Assembly: GCF_000013605.1 (NCBI RefSeq)
Contig: NC_007908.1
Location: 4,464,001-4,528,000, forward strand
DNA length: 64,000 nt
Source: Rhodoferax ferrireducens T118
GTDB lineage: Bacteria > Pseudomonadota > Gammaproteobacteria > Burkholderiales > Burkholderiaceae_C
Direction of reading: 5' to 3'
Below the pieces are notes generated by a model. It saw only the letters and a program-made list of their open reading frames with translations, did not search any database and had not been told where the DNA came from. Of the stretch, positions 55,903 to 64,000 are shown in pieces (within the stretch, counting starts at the first letter, position 1; every line of letters starts with the position of its first letter). A program made the translations under genes and the position numbers.

Positions 55903-58900
55903 TCAAACCTGCCGCATGAACGCCTCGAAGGCGTCAATCGGCAGCGCGCGGCTGTACAAATGGCCCTGATAAGCGTGGCAACCCTGGGCTGCCAGAAAGT
56001 CGCGCTGGGCCTCGGTTTCCACCCCCTCGGCGATCACTGACAGGCCCAGGGTATCGGCCAGCGCGACGACCATCTTGGCGATGGCGGCGTCGTTGGCGTC
56101 GTGCAGGATGTCGCGCACAAAGCCCTGGTCGATTTTGAGTTGGTTCAGCGGCAGCCGCTTGAGGTAAGACAGCGATGAATACCCGGTGCCAAAGTCGTCC
56201 AGCGAGAAGCCCACGCCCTGTTCTTTCAAGGTGATCATCTTGGCGATGACGTCTTCTGCATCGTGCACCAGCAAGCTCTCCGTGAGCTCAAGCTTGAGGC
56301 GCTGCGGGTTGGCGCCGGCGCGCTTGAGCGCCGCCAGCACTTGCGCCACAAAGTCGGCCTGGTGAAACTGCAACGCGCTGACATTGACCGCGACCGTGAG
56401 ATGCGCGCGTTCGGGCTGGCTGGCCCAGGCCGCCAACTGGGCGCAGGCGGTTTCCAGCACCCATTGGCCCAGGGGCAATATCAGGCCGGTCTGCTCGGCC
56501 AGCGGGATGAACTCGGCCGGCGGCACCAGACCACGCACCGGATGCTGCCAGCGCACCAGCGCTTCCACGCCGGCAACCTGGCGCTCACCGCTGACCTGGG
56601 CCTGGTAGTACAGAAGAAACTGGTTGCTGCGCACCGCCTCGCGCAAATCGGCTTCCAGCGCCGCCATGGCCATGACGGCGGTCTGCATCTGCGGGTCAAA
56701 GAAGCGCAATGTGTTGCGCCCGGCCGTCTTGGCCTGGTACATGGCCAGTTCAGCCCGCTTCAAGGGCTCATCAATGCCTTCTTGCTGCCGGTCGTCAAAC
56801 AGGGTGACGCCGATGCTGGCCGTGCTGCGATGCGCATGATCGGCGATCTGATACGGCTGGCTGAGCGCGAGCCGGATTTTTTCACCGGTGTTTTCGGCCT
56901 CGGTTGCGGCCTCCACCGAGTTCGTGCTCAGCGCCTCCAGCAGCACCACAAAGGAGTCACCGCCCGGACGCGCCACCGTGTCGCCGGCGCGCAGATAGTG
57001 GCTCAAACGCTGCGCCACCTCCTGCAGCAACTGGTCGCCCACATCATGGCCGTAGGTGTTGTTGAGGGTCTTGAAGTCGTCCAGGTCAATGTACAGCAGC
57101 GCGCCTTGGCGCCGGTGCCGCGCACCGCTGGCCAGCGCTTGTTTCAGCCGATCCAGCAGCAGGCGGCGGTTGGGCAAACCGGTCAAGGTGTCATAAAAAG
57201 CCAGACTCTTGATCTGATCCTCCGCCGACTTGCGCGTGCTGAGGTCGGTAAATGTGGCCACATAGTGCGTCGCTTGCCCGGCCGGGTCTTTGACCGCGCT
57301 GATGGTGAGCCATTCAGGAAACACCTCGCCGTTTTTGCGCCGGTTCCAGATTTCGCCCTGCCAGGCACCCTCACGCACCAGGCTGTCCCACATGGCTGCA
57401 TAAAAGGCGGCGTCGTGGCGTCCGGAGCTGAGCAGGCGCGGGTTTTGACCGACCGCCTCCGGCGCGCTGTAGCCGGTAATCGCGCTGAAGGCCCGGTTGA
57501 CGCGCAGCATCACACCCTGCGGGTCGGTAATGGCCATGCCCTGCTCTGACTCGAAGGCAATGGCGGCGATGCGCAGCTCGGCCTCTGTCTGGCGGCGCTG
57601 GGTAATGTCGGCAATCACACCGACCAGGCCTTGTTCTTCACCGTTGCCATCCACAAAACGCTGGCCGGTCAGGTGGCCCCAGAATTCGGTCTGGTCGGCG
57701 CGCCAATACAGTCGCTCCAGATCCACTGACTGCAGGGCGCTGTCCAGCAGGGCCAGCATATTCTTGCGCCCGGTCTCGCGTTGCGCGGGGTGCACCAGCG
57801 CCACGTATTCCATGCCCTGCAATTCATGGAGCGGGTAGCCAAACAGCGTGGCCATGCGCTGGTTGGCTTTCGTGATGCGGCCTTGACGATCCACCAGAAA
57901 AATCGCCACGCTCGACGTGTCGAGGATTTGCTGCAACAAGGCCTCGCGCTGACCCAGGGTGCCCAGCAGGCGATTGAAACCTTTGACAACCTGTCCGATT
58001 TCATCCGGGTGGGTCACCGGCAAGGCTCGCAGCGCTTGTTTTTCATCGGCCATGGCCGCCAGCCGGCGCGCGGTCGCCAGCAGTGGCGCCAGCTGGCGCT
58101 TAATCGTCCACCAGACCACCAGACCCGCCAGCAGCGTTAGCAGGCTGGTGGCGAGCAGCATGCGCTGTTGCATGGCGCGCACCGGGGCAAAGGCCTCGGC
58201 GGTGGGCAGCACCGCAGCCAGCACCCACCCCGCTGCCGGCAGGCTTTTGTCGGAAGCCAGTATCTCGAGTCCGAGCGGATTGCGCATGACGGTCGAGCCC
58301 TCCTCACCTTGAAGAAAGCGATCAATCGCTGGGTTGCCGCCGGGTGCAGGCAGGACTTCCATGACCCGGCTTTTGTCGGTGGCGGCGAGCACCCGGCGCT
58401 GCTGCGCTGCAATCAGCACATAGCCACCGGTCTTGCCGTAGCGGCTTTGCGAAATCATGTCCAGAAAACTGGGCTGGTCCAGGTTGGTCACGCCTGCCAG
58501 GGCGCCGATCACTCGGCCGCCAGCATCGCGGATGAGGGTGATGACCGGGAACACAGGCTGCTTCAGCAAGACCTCGTGTGTCGGCGCGCCGATGCTGGTT
58601 TTTCCTTCCGACAGCGCCGCCTGCACGGTCGGGTTCTGGAAATAGTCCGCGCCGACGCGGCTGGCCTCAGGCACCAGCCCAAGCACCCCACCGTCGGGCC
58701 CGAGGACATGCACACCAGCATTGAACAGCGTTTTTAAAATGATCTGTTGCTCAAGAAAGACCTGCAGCGCCTGCGGCTTGTCCAGCAGCGCTGGACTGAT
58801 CGCGCGCGCCACCGTCTCCAGGGCACTGACCCGAGCCTGCAGGGCCTGATTCAGCTGCGCCGCCACCTGCGACACGGTGGCAAACTGCTGCTCCCCCAGC

Positions 58901-59061
58901 AGACGCTCCATGTCCTGGCGCAACATGCGGCTGGCGTAATACGACAGCGACCACAGACTCAGCACAAAGACCAGCAGCGTAATCAGCGTGACTTTGGTTT
59001 TGAGCGACTGCCGCGCAGACACCGTGGCAGGTATGCCGCTGTTACCCTCGGAACCGGTCAT
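55903..59061 (-). CDS. PAS/GGDEF/EAL c-di-GMP signalling protein with dCache-like sensor
   Basis: A 1052-residue inner-membrane protein: helix ~27-45, periplasmic dCache-like sensor (~60-270), second helix ~298-320, HAMP (~320-370), two PAS domains (~375-495 and ~500-620), GGDEF (~630-800) and EAL (~810-1050). The GGDEF motif is degenerate (RPGGDSF), while the EAL motif EALVRW and metal-site DDFGTGYSSL, KIDQGFVRDI and EGVETEAQR are intact. It is probably a c-di-GMP phosphodiesterase, with the GGDEF acting as GTP sensor. Start 59061 has GGAAGACC upstream. Confidence 0.92.
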   Translation of the reverse strand: MTGSEGNSGIPATVSARQSLKTKVTLITLLVFVLSLWSLSYYASRMLRQDMERLLGEQQFATVSQVAAQLNQALQARVSALETVARAISPALLDKPQALQVFLEQQIILKTLFNAGVHVLGPDGGVLGLVPEASRVGADYFQNPTVQAALSEGKTSIGAPTHEVLLKQPVFPVITLIRDAGGRVIGALAGVTNLDQPSFLDMISQSRYGKTGGYVLIAAQQRRVLAATDKSRVMEVLPAPGGNPAIDRFLQGEEGSTVMRNPLGLEILASDKSLPAAGWVLAAVLPTAEAFAPVRAMQQRMLLATSLLTLLAGLVVWWTIKRQLAPLLATARRLAAMADEKQALRALPVTHPDEIGQVVKGFNRLLGTLGQREALLQQILDTSSVAIFLVDRQGRITKANQRMATLFGYPLHELQGMEYVALVHPAQRETGRKNMLALLDSALQSVDLERLYWRADQTEFWGHLTGQRFVDGNGEEQGLVGVIADITQRRQTEAELRIAAIAFESEQGMAITDPQGVMLRVNRAFSAITGYSAPEAVGQNPRLLSSGRHDAAFYAAMWDSLVREGAWQGEIWNRRKNGEVFPEWLTISAVKDPAGQATHYVATFTDLSTRKSAEDQIKSLAFYDTLTGLPNRRLLLDRLKQALASGARHRRQGALLYIDLDDFKTLNNTYGHDVGDQLLQEVAQRLSHYLRAGDTVARPGGDSFVVLLEALSTNSVEAATEAENTGEKIRLALSQPYQIADHAHRSTASIGVTLFDDRQQEGIDEPLKRAELAMYQAKTAGRNTLRFFDPQMQTAVMAMAALEADLREAVRSNQFLLYYQAQVSGERQVAGVEALVRWQHPVRGLVPPAEFIPLAEQTGLILPLGQWVLETACAQLAAWASQPERAHLTVAVNVSALQFHQADFVAQVLAALKRAGANPQRLKLELTESLLVHDAEDVIAKMITLKEQGVGFSLDDFGTGYSSLSYLKRLPLNQLKIDQGFVRDILHDANDAAIAKMVVALADTLGLSVIAEGVETEAQRDFLAAQGCHAYQGHLYSRALPIDAFEAFMRQV

Positions 59062-59181
59062 TGGTCTTCCAGAATTGCGACGCAAATCAGTGATTGCGTG
59101 GTCATGTTTTTGTTCCCGGCGTGCAGTATAGCGACGGCTGACGCGTCACGACCCGGCGCCACACAGTGCAAAATACCGTTC

Positions 59182-60030
59182 ATGAAACCACCCGCAAGAC
59201 TGCAATCGCTCATCGAAGAAGGCCTGATCGACACCGTGGTGCGCCAGCTGATGAGTGGCAAGGAAGCCACCGTTTACGTGGTGCGCCGCGCCAATGAAAC
59301 ATGGTGCGCCAAAATCTACAAAGAAGCGACCCAGCGCAGCTTTCGCCAGGCGGTGGACTACACCGAAAACCGCAAGGTCAAGAATTCGCGCCAGGCCCGC
59401 GCCATGGCCAAGGGCACGCGCTTTGGCCGCGAGGCGGCCGAGGCAGCCTGGCAAAGCGCCGAGGTGGATGCGTTGTACCGGCTGGCCGACGCCGGGGTGC
59501 GTGTGCCCAAGCCGCACAATTTTATTGAAGGCGTGCTGCTGATGGAACTGGTGACCGACGCCGCCGGCGACGCGGCGCCGCGCCTGAACGATGTCACGCT
59601 TGAGCCCGCGCAGGCGCGCACGCACCACGCCACGCTGCTGCTTGAAGTGGTGCGCATGCTGTGCGCCGGTGTGGTGCACGGCGATTTGTCTGAATTCAAC
59701 ATTCTGCTGGGCGTGGATGGCCCGGTCATCATTGACCTGCCGCAGGCGGTGGACGCGGCGGGCAACCAGCATGCCCAGCGCATGCTGCTGCGCGATGTGA
59801 ACAACCTGCGCAGCTTCTTCGGCCAGTTCGCACCCGAACTGCTGCAGACCGATTACGGGCATGAGATCTGGGATCTGTACCAGCGTGGTCTGCTGAGCCC
59901 CGAGGTGACGCTCAGCGGGCGCTTCACGCACAAAAAAGGCGCCGTGAATGTGAGCGGCGTGCTGCGCGAGATTGGCGACGCCCAGGCCGAGGAGGCGGCG
60001 CGCCGCCTGCGCCAGCAGTTGCCGCGCTGA
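59182..60030 (+). CDS. RIO-type atypical serine protein kinase
   Basis: A 282-residue RIO1-like kinase: P-loop region LMSGKEATVYVVRRANETW, Lys in CAKIYKE, catalytic loop VVHGDLSEFNILLG (D and N) and metal-binding IIDLPQAVD. The substrate in bacteria is unknown; in archaea and eukaryotes RIO kinases work in ribosome maturation. It is divergent from the GGDEF-EAL gene over a 120-bp gap. Start ATG 59182. Confidence 0.93.
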   Translation: MKPPARLQSLIEEGLIDTVVRQLMSGKEATVYVVRRANETWCAKIYKEATQRSFRQAVDYTENRKVKNSRQARAMAKGTRFGREAAEAAWQSAEVDALYRLADAGVRVPKPHNFIEGVLLMELVTDAAGDAAPRLNDVTLEPAQARTHHATLLLEVVRMLCAGVVHGDLSEFNILLGVDGPVIIDLPQAVDAAGNQHAQRMLLRDVNNLRSFFGQFAPELLQTDYGHEIWDLYQRGLLSPEVTLSGRFTHKKGAVNVSGVLREIGDAQAEEAARRLRQQLPR

Positions 60031-60137
60031 CCTTGGTGAACCCACCGCGCCGGCGGCGACTGCGGCTTGCCCTTGATTTCACCCCTGGTTTACCGCAACA
60101 ACGCGAGCCGGGCTGCTATTTCGGGTAAATTGGGCGC

Positions 60138-60656
60138 ATGTCTCTGTCTGATCGGCGCCGCCAGGCGCAAGCCCCCAATTTTTCTGCCACCGAGTTTCGC
60201 ATCGCCCTGGGCATGTTTGCCACCGGGGTGACGATCGTCACCGCCCGCACCCTTGATGGCGCGCTGGTCGGGCTCACCGCCAACTCGTTCAACTCGGTAT
60301 CACTCGACCCGCCCCTGGTGCTGTGGAGCCTGGCCCGGGCTGCCGCGTCGCTACCGGCCTTCAGCACCGGCTCGCACTACGCCATCAATATCCTAAGTGC
60401 GCAGCAAAAAGCGCTGGCCCAACAGTTTGCCGCGCGCGACGTGGACCGCTTTGCCAACGTCGAGTTTGTGCCGGGCGTGAGTGGTGCGCCGCTGTTGGTG
60501 GGCGCGGCGGCCACGTTTGAGTGCTTCAACCGCAGCCGCTACGAGGAAGGCGACCATGTCATTTTTGTCGGTGAGGTGGAACGCTGCAGCCACCGCGCCG
60601 GCGCCTCGCCCCTGTTGTTTCACGGGGGCAAGTTTTACACCGAGCACCCGCTGTAA
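60138..60656 (+). CDS. flavin reductase-like domain protein
   Basis: A 172-residue flavin reductase of the HpaC/DIM6 type: FRIALGMFATGVTIVTAR, GLTANSFNSVSLDPPLVLWS with FMN contact residues, and HYAINILSAQQ. It probably supplies reduced FMN with NAD(P)H to a monooxygenase, though none is adjacent. It converges with the PBP1A gene (5 bp gap). Confidence 0.9.
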   Translation: MSLSDRRRQAQAPNFSATEFRIALGMFATGVTIVTARTLDGALVGLTANSFNSVSLDPPLVLWSLARAAASLPAFSTGSHYAINILSAQQKALAQQFAARDVDRFANVEFVPGVSGAPLLVGAAATFECFNRSRYEEGDHVIFVGEVERCSHRAGASPLLFHGGKFYTEHPL

Positions 60657-60661
60657 AACCC

Positions 60662-62698
60662 TCACTCCCCGCGCAGCCGACGCAAGAGCCCGCCCAGCAC
60701 ATCGTCCACGATTCCTTTCAACGGATTGTCCGCCGGCTCCGGGGGCGGTGGTGGCCGCGGGCGCGGAATGTCGAATTCAACCTTCGGGTCAAGCCAGCGG
60801 TTGCGAAAAGCCTGCTGAAACACCTCCCCCACCATGGGCAGCGCGCTGCGGGCGCCCTGGCCCCAGGACCCCATCGTCACGCTGTTGTCGTTAAAGCCGA
60901 CCCGGGCGCCCGCCACCAGTTGCGGATTCATCATGATGAACCAGCCATCGGTGTTGTCTTGTGTGGTGCCGGTCTTGCCGGCCAGGTCGGCCTGGATGCC
61001 GTAACGGTGGCGAATGGCGGCGCCCGTGCCCTCGTCAATCACGCCGCGCATCACGTTCACCAGGGTCAGCGCCTGCGCGCGTGGCATGGCTGGCCCGGGC
61101 TCCCTGACGGGATCGAACTGCTCCAGCAACTGCCCGTTGCGGTCTTCCACGCGCAGCACCAAAAACGGCTGCAGGTAGTTGCCGCCATTGGCAATGGTGC
61201 CGTAAGCTGCCACCATCTCGATCAGCGTGACGGGGCTGGTGCCCAGGGCGAGCGAGGGCACCAAGTCCAGCTTGCTCTGGCGCACCCCCATGGCCCGCGC
61301 CAGCTGCCCGACGCGGGCCGGCCCCACTTGTTGCATCAGCTGGGCGGTGATGGTGTTTTTGGAATACACCAACCCGTCGCGCAGGCTGATGGGCAGACCA
61401 CTGGGTGGCGTTGCATCGCTGGGTGTCCATACCTCGCTGCCCGGCGACGAGATCGCTACCGGCTGATCAATCAAGGTGTAGGACGGGTCGAAACCCTGCA
61501 TGAACGCCGCGCCATACACAAAAGGCTTGAAGGTCGAGCCCGGCTGGCGCCGCGCCTGGCTCACATGGTCAAACTGCTCCTGCGCATAGTCGCGGCTGCC
61601 CACCCAGGCCCGCACGGCGCCATCGCGCGGGTCCAGCGCCAGAAAGCCGGCCTGCAGAACCGCGCGCTCCTGCCCGGTCTTGCGCCGCCCGTCCGCCAGC
61701 TTTTGCAGGCTTGCCAACTGCCGCGCCACCGCCTGGTTGGCCACCTTCTGCAACTTGGCGTCCAGGGTGGTGTGCACCCGCAGGCCGTCGGCATCGATGT
61801 TATAGCCCCTGCGGTCGGCCCAGTCGATCAGCCATTTTCGCAAGTGCTGGGCCACATGCGGCGCCGGTCCCAGCGACTCCTCTTGCCGCTCAAAATCGAG
61901 TTTGAGCGGCCGTTTGGACAACGCTGCAAGCCGGGCCGGGGCCAGCTTGCCGTCTTTGGCCATCTGCTCCAGCACCAGGTTACGGCGCTGCAGCGCGCGC
62001 TGCGGGTTCTGCACCGGGTTGTAGTAGCTCGTCCCCTTGAGCATGCCGATCAGCGTTGCGCTCTCCAGCACGTCGAGCTTGTCGGCGGACTTGCCAAAAT
62101 AGGTCCGCGCGGCCATCTCGATGCCAAAGGCGTTGTACAGAAAAGGCACGGTGTTGAGGTAGGTCTCCAGAATCTCGCGCTTGGAATACACCGCCTCGAT
62201 CTTCAGCGCGGTGATGGCCTCCTTGATCTTGCGGGTAATGCTGTTGGCGCGACCGATTTCTTCGGGGTAAAGATTGCGCGCCAGCTGCTGCGTGATGGTC
62301 GAGCCCCCCTGCAAATCACCGCCCAAAGTGCTCAGAGCGGCGCCTGCCAGGCGGCGAAAGTCAATCCCGTGGTGCTGGTAAAACCGGCGGTCTTCGGTGG
62401 CGATCAACGCGTCCACCACGCTCGGCGCAATCTCGTCCAAAGTCACCCACTGGCGGTTGATGCGCCTGTACTCGGCCAGCACCGTGCCGTCTTGAGCCAG
62501 CAGCACGGAGGGTGCTTCAGCCTTGGCTTTGCGCAGGTCACCGATGCCGGGCGTGAATGGAATCAGCACCAGCACGTAAAGCAGCAGCAGCGCCGGCAGC
62601 AGCAAAGCGGCCCGCACAGGATGCCGCCTGGTGGCCCCCAGCAGACGGTGAAACTGCCCGGTGGCGAAGGCGGCGGCGCGTTGCAGGGCTGGGGTCAT
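60662..62698 (-). CDS. class A penicillin-binding protein 1A-like (bifunctional)
   Basis: A 678-residue bifunctional peptidoglycan synthase: membrane helix ~30-50, GT51 glycosyltransferase with EDRRFYQHHGID (catalytic Glu) and GGSTITQQLARNLYPEE, and transpeptidase with PGSTFKP (nucleophile Ser, SxxK), SKNT (SxN) and KTGT. It is shorter than E. coli PBP1A (850 aa) and resembles the PBP1C/1A intermediate group. A Pro-rich tail (RPRPPPPPEP) precedes the C-terminus. It makes and crosslinks peptidoglycan strands in the periplasm. Confidence 0.95.
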   Translation of the reverse strand: MTPALQRAAAFATGQFHRLLGATRRHPVRAALLLPALLLLYVLVLIPFTPGIGDLRKAKAEAPSVLLAQDGTVLAEYRRINRQWVTLDEIAPSVVDALIATEDRRFYQHHGIDFRRLAGAALSTLGGDLQGGSTITQQLARNLYPEEIGRANSITRKIKEAITALKIEAVYSKREILETYLNTVPFLYNAFGIEMAARTYFGKSADKLDVLESATLIGMLKGTSYYNPVQNPQRALQRRNLVLEQMAKDGKLAPARLAALSKRPLKLDFERQEESLGPAPHVAQHLRKWLIDWADRRGYNIDADGLRVHTTLDAKLQKVANQAVARQLASLQKLADGRRKTGQERAVLQAGFLALDPRDGAVRAWVGSRDYAQEQFDHVSQARRQPGSTFKPFVYGAAFMQGFDPSYTLIDQPVAISSPGSEVWTPSDATPPSGLPISLRDGLVYSKNTITAQLMQQVGPARVGQLARAMGVRQSKLDLVPSLALGTSPVTLIEMVAAYGTIANGGNYLQPFLVLRVEDRNGQLLEQFDPVREPGPAMPRAQALTLVNVMRGVIDEGTGAAIRHRYGIQADLAGKTGTTQDNTDGWFIMMNPQLVAGARVGFNDNSVTMGSWGQGARSALPMVGEVFQQAFRNRWLDPKVEFDIPRPRPPPPPEPADNPLKGIVDDVLGGLLRRLRGE

Positions 62699-62775
62699 GG
62701 GTGGTGGTGTCGTTTGATCATGGCCGGGCCATTCTAGGCAGCCCGGGCTTTCTTGCCGCGCGCCGCCGGAAAAGA

Positions 62776-63696
62776 CTAGCGGGAAGTCTGCTGGCGCAAA
62801 TACTCGCGTCGTTTCATGTCGAGGTAGGCGGCACTGTCCACTTCATGCAATTGCCGGGGATACAGCTCGGTAGCAGAAAACCAGTTTTGCAGGCGTTTTT
62901 CGAACTGCTGCGCAGGCGGCGTGGACAAGGCGCCGAGATAGGCGTCGATCGCGAGGTAATAACGCATGGTGTTGCGCTCCACCACGCCCCGCACGCCGCC
63001 AATATAGTCGACCTGTCCGCTGGACGGCTGGCCCGCGATGGTGAACCCCACCTTGTCGCGCGCGAGGGTTGCCAGATAGGCCTGCATGGCAAGCCGCCCG
63101 GCAAAATTGTAGTCATAGGAATAGGTGATATGCAGGAAGGTCTTGTCGCCTGGAATAGCCACAGCTTCGAGACGGATGCGATAGTCGCTGGTGCCCAGCG
63201 GCCCCGTTTCTGCGCTGAGTCCGACGTCAAAATACTCGGGCGTCGTGGTGGCAACACGGTAGGCAAATTCAAACCGCTGGGCCTGCATGAGCGGCTGGTA
63301 GTTTTTCTTGCCGATGCGCACCACCAGGAGACTGCCGGCCGGGTTGGTCGATGCCTGGCAGAATTTGGTGTTGATGTGAAGAATCAACATGTCGCACCAA
63401 TGGGACGGGTCGTTGAACGCATGGTTGACGGCGGCAAAGGGGTAATCCACCAGCGCGTAAATATCACCCCTTAAATTGCTGGGGGATTCGACCGAATCAA
63501 CATACAGCGGTCGCTTGAATTGATTGTTGCTGAGTTGCTGGCCCAAGGCCATGTACTTGGCCCGCAGCGATGCGGCCGAATTCGTCTCTGGCCCGGCGGC
63601 AGCGGTGTGTGCCACGCACACGCACATCAAGCAGACGCAGAGGACCCGTAACGACCTCATCCAACGCAACAGGTTTCTTTGAACCATCTTGAACAT
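62776..63696 (-). CDS. secreted hypothetical protein
   Basis: A 306-residue protein with a signal peptide (hydrophobic LRVLCVCLMCVCVAHTAAA, cleavage after AAA). The mature part is mostly beta-rich: DIYALVDYPFAAVNHAFND, CDMLILHINTKFC, YFDVGLSAETGPLGTSDYRI. Two Cys in the CDMLILHINTKFC block could form a disulfide. I do not recognise the family. It is a likely periplasmic protein, in the same orientation as the PBP1A gene, 77 bp upstream of it. Confidence 0.75.
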   Translation of the reverse strand: MFKMVQRNLLRWMRSLRVLCVCLMCVCVAHTAAAGPETNSAASLRAKYMALGQQLSNNQFKRPLYVDSVESPSNLRGDIYALVDYPFAAVNHAFNDPSHWCDMLILHINTKFCQASTNPAGSLLVVRIGKKNYQPLMQAQRFEFAYRVATTTPEYFDVGLSAETGPLGTSDYRIRLEAVAIPGDKTFLHITYSYDYNFAGRLAMQAYLATLARDKVGFTIAGQPSSGQVDYIGGVRGVVERNTMRYYLAIDAYLGALSTPPAQQFEKRLQNWFSATELYPRQLHEVDSAAYLDMKRREYLRQQTSR

Positions 63697-63787
63697 CGGT
63701 GCATTGTGTTTGCGAATGATAGTTCGTCTGACAAAAATTTGTGCTCTTCCAGGTAAGCGTTGAAACGACCTGAACTCATGGGCGCGC

Positions 63788-64000
63788 TCAAGGCGGCGCC
63801 GCAGGGGCGTGCCAAGGCCGGGGTGTAAACAGGAACACCTGCGGGTCGCCCGCTACCACGCTGGCCTTGACCCAGCCGAAAAAGGGATAGCCAAAGGTCT
63901 CCACCCGCGTGAAGTTGCTGATGACATGCTGGCTGACCGGATCGCGCAGCGGCTGGTCGATTCTCTGCCAGTGCGAGTCGCCATGCACCAATACAACCGG
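63788..64000 (-). CDS. calcineurin-like metallophosphoesterase, C-terminal fragment
   Basis: The frame runs off the right edge; only the C-terminal 70 residues are visible: VVLVHGDSHWQRIDQPL with the GDSH-type histidine, then ISNFTRVETFGYPFFGWVKA and a PQVFLF tail. The HGDSH...NFTRVE pattern is that seen in bacterial metallophosphoesterase-like proteins of the secreted or periplasmic type. The start is outside the window and the assignment rests on a short segment. Confidence 0.6.
   Translation of the reverse strand, partial: PVVLVHGDSHWQRIDQPLRDPVSQHVISNFTRVETFGYPFFGWVKASVVAGDPQVFLFTPRPWHAPAAPP

Noticed and set aside
60920..62737. 605-residue plus-strand open frame
   Set aside because: It is fully antisense to the PBP1A gene, which has all catalytic motifs. 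The frame has no recognisable domain.

Overview
The window is about 62-63% GC and reads as a chromosome segment of a beta-proteobacterium, most likely a Comamonadaceae member near Rhodoferax or Polaromonas. The evidence is gene content (DUF3014, DUF2242, DUF1289/DUF3717, YaeQ, TerC, class III-type PPK2), long antisense shadow frames typical of high GC, and a family of roughly 60-bp dispersed repeats. The genus is inferred. No rRNA, tRNA, CRISPR array, intact insertion sequence or prophage was seen.

Layout. 1-2.5 kb: end of a ketoacyl-ACP synthase/FabZ-like pair, a DUF3014 membrane protein and a BON lipoprotein. 2.6-12.3 kb: a defence island with a NERD-nuclease/UvrD-like helicase followed by a tightly coupled five-gene type I restriction operon (hsdM-hsdS-Abi_C-like-rhuM-hsdR). 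12.4-29.2 kb: many small enzymes of electrophile and alkylation defence (LysR/nitroreductase, VOC proteins, AlkB, GST, tandem-domain methylglyoxal synthase, YcaQ-like glycosylase, MerR/aldo-keto reductase, AlkC/AlkD-type HEAT protein) and an ECF42-type sigma factor module with DGPF/YciI genes. 26.7-31.8 kb: two diguanylate cyclases, one fused to hemerythrin, and small periplasmic or hypothetical proteins. 32-36.4 kb: gnd-zwf-GH15 carbohydrate cluster. 36.5-44.9 kb: O-antigen ligase/PglL-like protein, Fic protein with twin operators, DedA-PAP2-LssY protein, moaC, BepA-like M48 protease, holin-like membrane protein. 45-64 kb: housekeeping and envelope genes (TerC, PPK2, SDR, yaeQ, purB, GST, degenerate HD-GYP, rfaE2, dauA-like, ald, GGDEF-EAL, RIO kinase, flavin reductase, PBP1A, two genes at the right edge).

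The most unusual signal is the dispersed repeat. Ten copies were found by eye (core ATAGC...CGC...ACGGGGGCTAGAGGCC..ATTTGGC). Most are intergenic and two end exactly at the stop codon of a neighbouring gene. Two copies lie in coding sequence in the same reverse orientation and the same reading frame, giving the peptide pattern PVxxxLxAIxIxxF. In the M48 protease this supplies the start codon and signal peptide. In the O-antigen ligase it supplies a transmembrane segment. This looks like exaptation of a mobile or dispersed repeat as a hydrophobic targeting/membrane peptide.

Other items worth attention: two 29-bp operators 41 bp apart before fic; a MerR promoter with a 19-bp spacer, a perfect 18-bp palindrome and a probably leaderless transcript; a TGTCGA-type promoter before the ECF42 operon; a two-domain methylglyoxal synthase; a fragment of a duplicated nucleotidyltransferase gene; and a G-rich run at the end of the NERD helicase gene.
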